From Paracentrotus lividus (taxonomy: Eukaryota > Echinodermata > Echinoidea > Camarodonta > Echinidae), in the NCBI GenBank assembly GCA_940671915.1, contig CALNVZ010003434.1:14455427-14519426 (forward strand): a DNA stretch of 64,000 bases. Reading direction: 5' to 3'. Under the pieces are notes generated by a model. That model was not told the DNA's origin, did no database searches, and worked only from the letters and a program-made list of their open reading frames with translations. The position numbers and the translations under genes are program-made. Shown here in pieces: positions 12,654 through 24,834 of the stretch (position 1 is its first letter; every line of letters begins with the position of its first letter).

Positions 12654-13527
12654 TAGGGGAGACTGGGGTAATTATGGCCCTGGGGTAATTATGGCCCCTT
12701 TGAATTTGAGAGCTTATAATTCTTTGCTGCATTACACAATGATAATTTAATTTTTACACATGCCTAGCTAAACTCTTCCTACTATCATATGAGAAAAATA
12801 AGCCATTTACATGAAATTTTGTGCTTAGGGGAGCCTAAAATGTACGGCAATTACAATTCTGTTCGTTGGAAAGTGGCAAGTCTGCTTTTTTATGTGGGGT
12901 GTGATATCATTAATTAAAATCATTTAAGATGAAATTTTGATTGAAACTGAAACAATAAGAAGTAAAAAACACAACAGAAAAACTTCCACCTGAATATCTT
13001 CAAGAGTAGAGCTGTAAAGGGGGATCAAATTGAAAATGTCATTTGGGGTAATTATGACCCCCAATGCATAAACAGTGTATAAGCGCAGATAAGCGTAGAT
13101 GGGGCATTAGCTTGTCCAATTTTGTACATAAATATATGTTTTGCTTTGATTGCAAAATTTCAACATTTTGGCTGAACCAATTATTGACTAAATCATTGTT
13201 GGTGGTTGATAAGTGTATTAGAAATACCCAACAACATTTATAATACATTACCATCATTAATTAGCATAATATCTTTGAATTCATACAGTCATTACAACAG
13301 GGGCCATAAATACCCCAAACCGTGGGGTAATTATGGCCCCCCAAAGTTGTTAGCATAATGGTAATTAATATGCAAATGAGAAGTAGCAGGTTTATACTTT
13401 CTTTAGTATATTATAGGTATATAGATTGACTGTATTTTTACATAATTAGAATATCATTGGACTTTTCATTTAATGGTAGTAATAGGAAATGTGAAAAAGG
13501 GGGCCATAATTACCCCAGTCTCCCCTA
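12654..13527. mobile_element. TA-flanked non-autonomous DNA transposon (874 bp)
   Basis: The left terminus TAGGGGAGACTGGGGTAAT is matched at the right end by ATTACCCCAGTCTCCCCTA, and both sides carry a TA dinucleotide (12652-12653, 13528-13529). The GGGGTAATTATGGCCCC motif recurs internally at 12682, 13044 and 13322, so the ends are made of reiterated subterminal units. No transposase frame is present. The TA duplication suits Tc1/mariner-like mobilisation. The family is not named here. Confidence 0.85.
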
Positions 13528-13580
13528 TAACCTTAATTTCCATGACAATTTCTCATTCACTCATTGAACTCTTTCACTCC

Positions 13581-13618
<38 letters not shown>

Positions 13619-13645
13619 CTCTGTATGTCTGTCTGTCTGTCTATC
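13581..13645. repeat. CT and TGTC microsatellites
   Basis: A near-pure (CT)n run at 13581-13613 is followed by (TGTC)n near 13625-13642. Confidence 0.9.
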
Positions 13646-15929
13646 TGTAACATTCCACCAGAACAAAGACAAGTATACTCCTTGCATCTCACTATACCTC
13701 ACATGGAAGACAGCCAGAAATGGAATCGCGCCGACAGCTACAAGACCTATAGCCCTCGACCAGATCGACGTGTCCCATTCCAAATGAAACAATTTCATCA
13801 AATTAGACAGATACGCATCGGCAGAAGAGCTGAAACCTTATCTCTCTTGTCTCATCTACTCTATTACTGGGCTCGATGATGATGTACTGCTTTCATAAAT
13901 AACCGGGTTGTCTTCGATTGTAGCTCCGTTTTACCAGACTTTGCCTGAGGTTTATCAATGCGATTTATATATATTTTTACTAATATTTCCCATTTTTCCC
14001 ATTTATCATTATAATAAATGTTTCATTAATGTGATTTTCTTACTCTCACAAGACCTCTCATGAGATTTTTTTTCTTCAATATTTTAATCCTTTAACTCAA
14101 ACTGTTATGTAAGCCTATATCTTCTGTTGTGTCTCTTGTTCAAATTTAAATGTGTTTTGTTGTCTTCATTTTTATCTCCTTACCTATACCCTTCATGCCC
14201 CTTCCAGAAGTATGTTACTATGATTCATTCATGTTAAGGTTTGTTTTTTTTTCTTTTTTTCTTTAATGTTTCATAAATGTGACCAAATACATGCAGCCTT
14301 TATCATTCTTTATAATTATCAAAAGTAAAGCATCAGCTATCCTGTACATGTACACCATGTACAAACTACTGGAGTGAAAAAAAAAATCTCAATCATCTTC
14401 ATATTACATAACAAACATGTATTGTCTTGTCTGTGAGTCATCTCATTACCATGGCAACTGGTAAATTTTATACATTACACCATTTTCCCCTCTAGATACT
14501 TGAAGGGCTTGAATGATGAAGGCCAAGATGATTATTTCATATTTCAGGATAGTTAGGAATTATGCATAATTATGAAGAAAACAAAAGTTGCCTGAAGGAA
14601 GCACGGAATTAATGTAAAAATTGTACAAGGACATGTACTGTGAACAACAATACATATATTTGTATATAGGCCTACATTCTATATTAAAGTATGTGATGGA
14701 ACTTTCCAAGACCATAGCTTAAATGTGGTTTTGAATCAAAACCTTCATTGTAGAATCCAACAATTTTTATTTCTTTAGCAAGAAAAAAAGTACATATAAA
14801 CTATAAAATCATTTCATCAAGGGTTTTAATAGAATAATTATAGTGCTGCAATTATTACATAATTATTATCAAATTTATACAGTTATGCTATTTGCACACT
14901 GTATTTGTAAAACTGTTTGTGTCAACTATCAACCACATTGTTGGGCATATATGCATCCCTTTTTAAAATGCACAACAGATTATTAGCATGTATACAAACA
15001 CACACACAATACAAACTAGAATAAAAGAGGGGGAAAATCAGGAATTCTGTATTGATTTGTCGTAACACTTCAAAGTGTAAAATCATTATGATTCAATGAT
15101 TCAGTGCTTATGCTGTCCTTTTTTTATACACAATCAATCGGTATTCTAACAATAGGTGCACCTGTGGCATATGATATGGTCTGGTGAGAGCGAGAAGGAT
15201 ATATCACTCATGTAATAAATACAGATTTAATGCCCTTCTGGGGCTAACACAGAAAATAATCTATACACAATCAACAGGAATTGTATGTGGTGATATACAA
15301 GAAGACAAAGCTACATGCACAGTCATGTACATTATGTCTGTATTAAATGCTTCCAAGGATTTTGAAAGTACATATTATCTTATATCTACAGTAGATGTAG
15401 ATGCAGATGCAATATACGTAGAAGAAATATAAATGACATTATAAAAAAAAAAGTGGTAAAAAAATTATCTGAAATAAAAAGAAATATTGAGGCTGCACAT
15501 GCATAAATGTATAAACACATAATACATCTTTGCAGGTTTGAAAATTGTAGTTTTCAATTTGAAAATCCAAAACAATGCCTGAGAGTTGCAAACAGGTAAA
15601 CCTCATGTTAGACATTTTGAAAATACTTGCTGGAGAAGGGCAAACTGATGAGCTCAAGAGCGGCGATTTCATGTCACGATTGGGGGGACGGAATCACCCG
15701 AAAGTGAAAAATAATACACTCAAAATTCGCATACTTCGCACATTATGCAGAAACTATAAGGAAAATGATTGCGAGCACAAAGCGCGAGCCGAAAATTTTG
15801 CCTTATAATAACATTTAGCATTGTATTTGACATTTATTTTAGCTCAAGCTAATCACTACATAAAAATATGTTAAACTTTAAAATTTGAGGGGGGGACGAT
15901 CCCAGAAAAAATTGAGGGGGGGGGGACAC

Positions 15930-15973
<44 letters not shown>

Positions 15974-16769
15974 AGGATCGCCACAAATGGATAAGCTGGT
16001 AAGATATGCATGTATGCCTCACAGGAAAAACTGGAGGATTCTTACAAGGTCTTGGCAGATTAGCTGACCTAATTTAAATTAATTGTACCGTAAATTGAAA
16101 TATAAGTGTATAATGTGTCTGTTTTCCAAGACTACGCAACACAAGACGCACCTGCTCTGTGAGGTGCTTTCAGAAGATTAAAACACGCTTCCTTTGATAT
16201 ACACTTCACATCAATTGGAGATAAAGATATTGATATCTCCACTTGAAACTCAGATAAGACATAGCTATACACAACAGTACTGTTTGCTTCATTTATATGT
16301 ATTTCACTAGAAATGGTCCTAATATCTTAAAGTGGAGGTCCACCCTTTTTCATGGCTTTTGGTAAAGGAATAGATCTACCAGTATATCAAATGCACAGGT
16401 GAAGAAAAAATATCATTCCTTTAAAAATGGCAAATCATGATATTTACATTACACAACATGGAGAGAAGCTCAAAAAGTGACATCAAAAATAAAAAATACC
16501 ATAATTATTTATTACTTTGTTGTCTTTCCATCAATTTTCTTAAAACCTTTTTTCTTCAATTTTTCTGCATTTTCGACAGCCAGATAAATTTCATGGTAAA
16601 TTTTTCTCTTTAAGTTTGCAATTTTTCATTTGCATCTTCTTTATAATTCAAAGCTCTAAATCTCTGGATGTTTCTGGGTCAAAGTTAAAGTCATATTTGC
16701 TCAGTTAAGATATTATTTTTTGTAGAATTGAATAGAAATGAGCACTGAACCATTACAGCTGAATATATA
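13646..16769. other. Non-coding stretch with a 43-base poly-C tract
   Basis: No gene supported. G-runs (15889-15894, 15915-15925) precede a C homopolymer at 15931-15973, an arrangement that can form a hairpin or quadruplex/i-motif and is probably length-unstable. The segment starting near 16331 (AAGTGGAGGTCCACC) looks like one end of a dispersed repeat, but I found no matching other end. Confidence 0.45.
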
Positions 16770-17082
16770 CACTGTAAAAAATATTTGTATTTTTACAGCA
16801 AATCTGCTGTCAGCAGAGTCGCCATAAAAAATGTAATTTAAAAAACAGTTTTGTTGTAAATTTCTCCTGCAAATAATTACGGGCGAAATACAAAATATAC
16901 ATCAGGAGTAACACATTTGTTCCGTTTTAACCAAATGTGTAAGCTACAGAACTCTAATGATTTTTTTCCTTCTCTTTCATTAATTATTAGAGGAGAAATT
17001 TACAGCAAAACAGTTATTTTAAATTACATTTTTGTATGGCGACTCTGCTGAAATCACTTTGCTGTATTATTTTTTTACAGTG
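16770..17082. mobile_element. TA-flanked MITE (313 bp) abutting the palindrome
   Basis: Termini CACTGTAAAAAATA and TTTTTTACAGTG are inverted, and the match continues through the GCAGAGTCGCCATA block and its complement TATGGCGACTCTGC. TA lies on each side (16768-16769, 17083-17084). It has no coding capacity. Its ends share the CACTGT...TTTACAG layout and an internal CAGAGT/CTCTG block with the element at 50414-50631, suggesting related Tc1/mariner-type MITEs. Its right boundary coincides exactly with the left edge of the 15.7-kb palindrome. Confidence 0.85.
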
Positions 17083-19330
17083 TAGTCACTGCCACTTTAT
17101 TAAATTTATGCGTTTACATTGCACTTGAAACTCAGATATATGGGCCTTTGTTTATTTCATTGAAAAAACAATATTGTATTTCTTGCATCTGTTTTGTGCT
17201 AGCACTTGAAACTGAGGTATCATTATTTCCCTTTTAAAATTATTTGTTTTATTTAGATATGTCACCCCCCCCCCAAAAAAAAAGGGGGAAAAATGCATGC
17301 ATCTTTATTATATCGGACTGTCCTGGCACTTGAAGCTGATATAGTATACATAATCTACTAGAACTGTTTGATCACCTGTGCATTCATATGTATTTTACAA
17401 AAAATATGACCCCATAAAGCGATAAAATATCTGTTTGGTAGTTTTATTTTGTATTTCATTTTATTTGGATAAATATTTGATGTAATAGTATAAAAGAGAG
17501 TAAGTATAGGTCATTTTCAGGACCACTCATAACTTCAAAACAAATTTACTTGGTGCACCATGAAACCTTCCCCTGTGACTATATCATTATGAATTTCTTG
17601 AATTTATTTTTAATTGATTGGAATAATCTTCTCCTGTTGAAATATAACATAATTAATTTAAAACCTGACTGAATAGATTGCAAAACACTCATCGGAAAAG
17701 CTAAAGAGAAATATATATTGCAAGTTATAGTAATGTGATTAATCTAAAGGAAGAATTTTCTTGTACCCTTCTTATATATATTTTTGATATTGTCACATGA
17801 TTTAAGACATATATGCATAACCTACACAATGTTCCATGATTAATACGCATCTATGCAATTGGTATAAATGCAACTGTATATATTTGTCGGACCTTTTAGT
17901 AAACCACACACCATTCTGTTTGCTCACTGAACAGTGGTGGATGAACTCGCAGGGTTAAATTGTGACTCATAACATTACTCAATGGGGAAGCCCTTTTTTT
18001 CTTCTTAGACCAGACAGAAGTGGGAAACACCCATTGCTTCATCGAAAAGATATCGTTTAATGAGAGTTTAACAAATGATATCAAATGAATCAGTGTATCT
18101 AGTTCTCTTGTTTGCTCTACGAGCTATAACAACCACATCTACTTGTATTATAATGTATGTCGGTTTATGATTGAGACCCTAGATGACTCAAAACAGACAA
18201 TAGTCTAGGAGAACTTTTCTCTTTTCATTTGCACAATATAATCAGGGAAACACCCATCATCTATTGTACATGGAAACCACAAGCCTCAAGTGGCAACAGA
18301 TAGAAACATGGTTTCCTGGTAGCTAGAAGGATGTAAGAGTATTCAGTGTACTAATGCTCTTCTTGTACTCAACAACAAATGTATGAAAAGGATATAAGAA
18401 GGTCAGATTGAATATTTCAAAATGTAAGGTGGGAGGAGCTTTCTTTTCATCTAGATGATTAATAAGGAGGAAAACACAAATTGTATCTATATTACTACAT
18501 ACTAGTGATCAAGTTAATCGATAGAGAGAGAAAAGATGAAAAGGATCTGGGTAGAGTTAATATTTGATAATAAATATATGAAATCTCGTGAACCATATAA
18601 TGTACAAGTCATGGACATTTTCAAAGAGGCATACATTTGCATGTATATCTCAGAATCCATTACCAGCATGTTTATTAAATTTTCATTTGTATTCCTGTAA
18701 TAATACATCAATAATTGTATTACTTAATGCTATGTTAATCTATTTCAATATTGCTCATTCACTGATTGCCATGCCGATTCCTGGCTGTGAAACTTTATCT
18801 TAGGTATTAAATTTAAATTGTCACTAAAGAATATCAATTGGTAGTTAATTTACCAGTACTAAAGACCACCATCTCCAGATTGAACCTTTCCCACTTCTAA
18901 CAATCCTTTGAATGAGCCGCAGTTTTAATTGATATAATTAAGAGCAAAGGGGTGATACCATAAGGTTTGGATGTAGTCATCCAGGGTGGAGGGTATCTAT
19001 TGTCTGGTAGCCATTCATAGTTCATTGATGCGGGCATCTAAAAAGGGTAACTTGTTGACATAGTATTGTTGAATATCTGGGAAAGAATTAAACCACATTT
19101 ACCAGCTTTCTTGTCAAATAGCACAGCTTCAGTGAATCACTAATCATCCACTGTTTGCTCAGTGTTTCAATTGTCAACCATCAAATGATGTCATGTGCTA
19201 TTTCTGGGTTATGATGTCATGTCTGTTTCCATAACAAGCAAAATCAGGAGAGATTTGTTTTCTCTCTTTACCAATTCTTATAATTAATCCCTCATCCTCC
19301 CCAGCCTGTCCTTTTATAATCTGATTGTTT

Positions 19331-19965
19331 ATCCTATAAATGAAATAGTGTTATTTCTGGCATATGATGGCATACATACATCTTTACATAGCATATACTA
19401 TTTTGTTAAAATCTTGCATGATGTACTTTATCCTCTTTTAATACTTGCCTCCCCCTATCCTTTCTCATCCACTAATGCATCATTTTCTAATGATGTCAAG
19501 AAAACTTGTCTTTTTTGTAGGTTTTCAAGATAAAGGAAATACCGCCCTGGTTTGTCCTTTCTTCATCTAACTGTATCTTTAAAAGAAATAGTGTTATTTC
19601 TTGCATCTAATAGCATATGATACATTTTTGCGGTCGCTAATGTTTTCTTTGTATCTTGTTTAACTCACTTGATCCTCTTAATTGCCTCCCCCTATCCTTT
19701 CTCACCCACTAATGCATCATTTTCTAATGTATATTTTTAGGTTTTCAAGGAAAGCAAAGTACCGCTCCAGTCTATCCTTTCTTAAACTTATTGTACAGCT
19801 TTAAAAGTAATACTGTTATTTCCGGCACATCTTTGGACAGTCTCTACTGTTTTCTTTGTTTCTTGTTGAACTTCCCTCCCCTATCCTATCTCACCCACTG
19901 TATGTATCATTTTCAAACGTCAAAGAAAAATTGTCTTTTTGGTAGGTCTTTACTGAAGGGGAAGT
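19331..19965. repeat. Three-copy diverged tandem repeat (about 220-245 bp unit)
   Basis: Each unit has a TGTTATTTC(T/C)(G/T)G block (19347, 19591, 19812), a CTATCCT(T/A)TCTCA(T/C)CCACT block and a TAGG(T)TTT(C)AAG end. Units differ by 15-25 percent and by indels. The same three units occur inverted at 29905-30520 in the other palindrome arm. Confidence 0.65.
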
Positions 19966-20077
19966 CAAGTTGAACAGAAGAGAAAAAAAAATATCCTTCT
20001 TAAAAGGGTATCCTATGAGCTATGCATGTTTTTGTTTCCTGGTATTTACTAATATACACATTGGGCATTGTGTTCAG

Positions 20078-20283
20078 AGGGGTGTTTCACAAAGAGTTAA
20101 GCAGACTTAAAGTCACACTTTAATTCAAAGCACATCCAAGTTTTTAAGATGCAATCTCATTGATAGATTTTTCAATCATGCAGGAGCAAGATCTGAACAA
20201 TGAGGTAATGCGTAATATACTGTAAGCAACTAGGAAATGAAATATGACTTTAAGTCTACTTTACACTTTATGAAACACCCCCA
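20078..20283. mobile_element. Short foldback MITE (~206 bp) in left arm
   Basis: GGGGTGTTTCACAAAGAGTT at the left pairs with ACTTTATGAAACACCCC at the right, and AGACTTAAAGTCA pairs with TGACTTTAAGTCT internally. The mirror copy is at 29574-29779. It is non-coding. Confidence 0.75.
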
Positions 20284-21727
20284 TCATCACTTTAGTATCC
20301 ATGGTTCAATCATTTTGATATAAACATAAAATTGGCACCTCTATTTTCATTTATGGAATCCTATGGAGCTCCCCCTTAATGTTATCTTAATCAATATAAT
20401 CATGCATAATATAGGAGAGAGGAATGAAAAAACACTTCTGTATTCATAACTGCACACTTTCCAAGATTAATTATTTAATAATTATGTTTCCATGTACATG
20501 TAGGTGAAATAGAAAGAGGAGGAAATATATTTCTCCCTGTATGCATAAACTAATGTAAACTATGTATAAACTTGCTCAGTCTTGAAATTATTTCTTATTC
20601 AATGACACACAACTTCATACCTCTCATACAATTTCGAATTCAGTCAGATGCTAATTTAAAAGGCCTCAACAGTTTATGGTTCCAACATTCTTCTTTTTTT
20701 TTTTTTTTTTTTTTTAACAGCATTTAATTTTGGTCCAATATCAATATACTCCATCCTATATTCTGCACAACGCATTTTGTCTAATTTCTGTTCATTTAGA
20801 TGACTAATAAACAGGCAATGTTTACTTTTACAGCTATCTGCCCATTTTTCCAATGTCCTTTTTGGGCAATTATCCATTCAGTCTAATTTCCAGTTGGTCT
20901 AATTATAGTTTGGTCTGATGATAGTTTGCCTGGCTAAAAATGTGATGTTAAAGACAACAGTATTTACCAAGTAGAAATCACAAGAGCTAAAAATAATATC
21001 CTCTGTACAGAAAACTTTATTCTCCTGCCATTTACTATGTTGTTCATATTGAGCCGTTAGTGTACAAGTATATTCAGCATCTTCTTTAATATTTTAAAGA
21101 TATATTCTTTATCAATTCCAAGCTCTATACATAATACAGGATACTCAAGGGCATGCGAATAACAAAATAGGATACCACCTACAATAAATATATAATCTGA
21201 TTGCTGACATGCACAAGGGCATTAAAACATACACTTAGTACCCTTCTAGCTCTCATCAATTTATCCCTGGAAACTCATCTCTATCCCTACCAAATGAATA
21301 TAAAAAAATACATCACACCTTGTCATGAGTCAGCCTATTAACTTTGGGTGTGTACAAAAATGCTCTGTACACAAATGCTTTTATTTTTCTCGCTTCATTG
21401 ACTACACTCGCTACACAATCGTCGCCTTTGTGAATATTTATGAGAGCATAGTTGCTAACAAGTAGGCGTGAAAATCCTATTATTTTTCATGAGCATGATC
21501 ATGATTATCTTGACGGTGTCATCGTTATCGATGGAGACATCACGTCCGTCAGTTCGTACTCTGAATGGACATCGGAGGGGATGTACAGAGTTGAATTAGT
21601 AATGGTGCTAGAGGGTTGTTATTGAAGGTGTTGGATTTGATGCCCAATCGTATGTCTAGATGAATAGGACATCATTCATCTAGATGGAACATACAAGGCG
21701 GAACTGTTACTCTGGAAATTGACACCA

Positions 21728-21865
21728 GGGGGGCATTTCATCAAAGGACCTGTCGGACGTTTTATCCAACAAACTGTTATAAGCTACTGAAATGCTTGCA
21801 TCTGATTGGCTGAGAGCAAATTTGTCGGATAAAATGTCCGACAAGTCCTTTGATGAAATGCCCCC
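21728..21865. mobile_element. Short foldback MITE (~138 bp) in left arm
   Basis: A near-perfect hairpin: GGGGGGCATTTCATCAAAGG at the left pairs with CCTTTGATGAAATGCCCCC at the right, and the inner GTCGGACGTTTTATCC pairs with GGATAAAATGTCCGAC. The mirror copy is at 28017-28153. Confidence 0.8.
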
Positions 21866-22441
21866 GAGAAATATTTAGGGTGGGAATGAATAATATAGCA
21901 AGGGTTGTAGACATTTGGTTGATGAATATTTATTACAAAATTTATTTCCTGAGGTAGTTTTGCTTGTATTTATTTTTAATAGTAAATGTATCATGAATTT
22001 CTATCTTTTTCTCTTTTTCCCATGAATAAAGATGATTCAAGTTTCTTGAAGTAATTAGAAAATTTATTTCCTGTGGTAGATTTGCATGCTTTACAAACAT
22101 ACACGTAGGGAGGGTATTTTGGGGGTAATAGTAAGTGTATCATAAATTTTGTTCTTGGTTTTTTTTTTCATGTGTTATATTGCTGATTAAAAGTTTCTTG
22201 AAGTCCTACATTGTAACTTTCTACTGTTTCATATTCATGGCATACTTAGCCTGAGACAGCTTATGATTAAACCTATGGGATGAGCAAATTAATGAAAAAA
22301 AAATCAGCTAAGAAGCAGAAGGTTGTTAAATCTGTGATATTGTAAGTTATCTTGAAAAATATCTGAATTAAAAAGTCCTAATGATGGTAAATTTGATCAA
22401 TCTTGTTTTTCATCAAGGAGTTTCAAAGACTGCCTTCCAGC

Positions 22442-22512
22442 AGCGCCCCCCCCCCTAAAAAAAAAATAAATAAATAAATAAATAAATAAAAATAATAATA
22501 ATAAATAAACAA
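22442..22512. repeat. Poly-C / (TAAA)n tract
   Basis: A C-run at 22445-22455, an A-run, then (TAAA)n and (TAA)n. It is mirrored at 27382-27440. Confidence 0.85.
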
Positions 22513-22632
22513 ATAAATCATTATCAGGCCATAACTATGGGGGGGGTGGCTCAAGGTTATTAGGTCGAGCATCCCCCGCCCCTTGGATAAAAAGCTAGAT
22601 CTGGTACTGTGTTGTGTTTTTTTTTTCATATA

Positions 22633-24809
22633 CAGTGTGTTCCTAAAAAAAGAGGACCGAAGTTCAAAGGTCAGTCATTCCAAAAGTATATGGTTTATTC
22701 TTGTGATTCGTTAAGAAGAATTCAGTCATATAAAGGGGCAACCCGACTACGGGTGATCCTCGTACGGGACGTCAAGTGGACTCCTGAGGTCGTGGGTAAA
22801 TCGAACAAAAGTCTGAAAAAATTGTCAATCCTGTTCGATTCTTTTAATCGCTAGCAAGTCGCAAAGTTTCTGAGAAGTCGGATACTTTCGTGCATATTTA
22901 GGCGTCGCGAACCACCGAGACGTCACAGAGACTTGCCTTCGAAAGAAGTCTACTAAAATATTGAACATGTTTGACATTTGTTTGGTTTTCTCGCGACTTC
23001 CTGGAGACTCAGGATCCGTCGCAGTGACCTCTCCGAGACTCCAGAGACTCATAATTAAAGGTTTACTAAATTAAGAAAACAAATTGGGCTTATTCAGCGG
23101 ATAATTACCTTCTAAAAACGAAAGTGAAAATTGTTTTTCCTAATAAAGTCTCAATTTGACGAAAAATGTGAAAAACTATAGGCTTTGATGACATTCCTGA
23201 AACCCTGTGAGCTGATTGGTTCCTTGCGGAATGACGTATTAAAAGTAAGACCCTAAAACACACGGAGACTGGCATAATGCGTGTATGTACACAACGCAAT
23301 ATTGGACTCCTTTTTACCAGAGAAAACTAACGAAAATTGAAGAAGAATGAATGTAGATTTAGTATACGAAAGTCTTAAGAATATCTGTCACACATCATCA
23401 GTGAACAATTTGCGCCAAATATTCAAATCTTGCGTAATTTCATCATTTCTACCAAACATCCTCGTCTGTCTTTCTGTGCTTTGCATTATCGTAACGCATT
23501 AACAGTCGTTTTGGTGTCCCTGTAAGTTTAGTGCACTATTGTTGTACCTCAATAAACATAACGACTGCTATATGGACTAGGAGTTTATGTGTGTGTAGAC
23601 CACAAGGGTATGTAACTCTATGGTGTAGACCGCAAAGCTATGAGCTGATACGGGCAGCTATGAGGTCGTATGTGTATTTAGTATATACGCACACGATGTA
23701 CTCCTGGGACAATATCTGCCCCCATCAGCATATTTCTGCAGCATGCGAATACACATCTCACTCACAGACTGTAGTACATGTACAGAGTCTGATCTCGTCT
23801 CGTTGATACATTGCACGGAATATTCACCTGTGGGATATTGCATAACTGTCCTGCCTTCGCTCTATGCAACTATACCACAGTGACTGTTTTATCATCAAAA
23901 TTGACTTCTGTAAGTAGAAGAGATGTTATTAATTGTCAGTAGGTCTAAACCAACGTAAACAGTATTCTCATTTCCTTCATATCGAATTAGGAATATTTTA
24001 AAGTCAACCGGCAACTCACTGCAAGTATTTGTAAGCCAGTCTGCTCAAGTAAAGTAGGCTTGACTTACTTTTCCAAACTCCAAAAGCTTTCAATCTCTTT
24101 TGGAAAACGATGTATGTATAAAAGCTAGGCCCTCATCCATAGTGGTCTTACTATAACCCTTATCTACACACAAATTAGACATTTATTGATGAAATCGTGT
24201 CCAAAATCAAGATTCTAGTGACCAATGTAATGTGTGAAAGAACAGTATAGTCGTCGTGCAACGGGAGCATGGAATATAGCAGCCCCGCCAGCTCGGGTGC
24301 TCAATGCCTCTACATGCATGCACTGTACTGCCCGTGCGACTGGCTTACTCACAATACGTCACAGTCACGTGACTACGATATCGCTTCATGAAGCTTTTTA
24401 GGGCGGGGCTTATAGCAGCGGGAATGGGCATTTATGGGCTTTTCAAATGATTGTCCTTGATTACCAAAATGTTTTGGAAAAAATGGGTGGTAAATGTGAC
24501 TTCTAATGATTCCTCCTAACGAAAAATGGACAATTATTTTTCTAATTTAGTAAACCTTTAAGAACGCATCTCATTACCAGTGAGAAATCCACTTTAGCAA
24601 AGAAGATGACATTTCATTGAAACTTGCTGAAAGAGATCCAATGACACCAATTACTTAAGAAAGGTTTGTTTCATACCCGAAAAACCACAAACTTGGAAAA
24701 AACGGGTTTTGTACCTATCGCCTCAAAAGACCCTAACTCTGTGACCCATTACACTTTGGACTTCAGCAGTGTCTCAAAATTAAACTGATGAGTTACTTAA
24801 TATTTTAGT
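22633..24809 (+). mobile_element. Non-autonomous TA-type transposon, copy A (left side, internally deleted, runs into gap)
   Basis: Starts CAGTGTGTTCCTAAAAAAAG directly after TA (22631-22632). The first 80 bp (to 22712) equal the reverse complement of 27182-27261. The ~2.0-kb interior from about 22790 matches 25143-27181 in direct orientation at an offset of about 2352-2372 bp. The long subterminal inverted repeat seen at 24835-25090 in copy B is missing here and replaced by about 75 unrelated bases, so copy A is deleted near its left end. It has no transposase frame. Short frames inside it (for example 23531-23806) lack any domain. The right end is cut by the N gap. Confidence 0.8.
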
Positions 24810-24834
24810 NNNNNNNNNNNNNNNNNNNNNNNNN
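24810..24834. other. Assembly gap (25 N)
   Basis: Exactly 25 unknown bases. The sequences on the two sides (24660-24809 and 24835-25010) are inverted copies of each other, the transposon's long terminal inverted repeat, so the gap sits at a local palindrome centre. Confidence 1.

Larger units (their letters stand above)
17085..22632 (+). repeat. Left arm of a giant imperfect palindrome
   Basis: About 5.5 kb whose reverse complement is found at 27262-32740. Checked landmarks include GTCACTGCCACTTTATTAAA at the outer end (17085 versus 32739), a C-run/A-run/G-run block (17266 versus 32560), a foldback at 21728-21865 and the TAAATAAATA tract before 22510. Identity is high, about 97-99 percent by eye, with scattered SNPs and short indels. 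No gene is evident in the arm. Small frames such as 18514-18711 recur in the other arm only because the DNA is duplicated. Confidence 0.9.

Noticed and set aside
18514..18803. Small frames duplicated at 31130-31330, apparently a conserved peptide
   Set aside because: The identity is explained by the inverted duplication of the whole arm, and the frame ends differ between copies.
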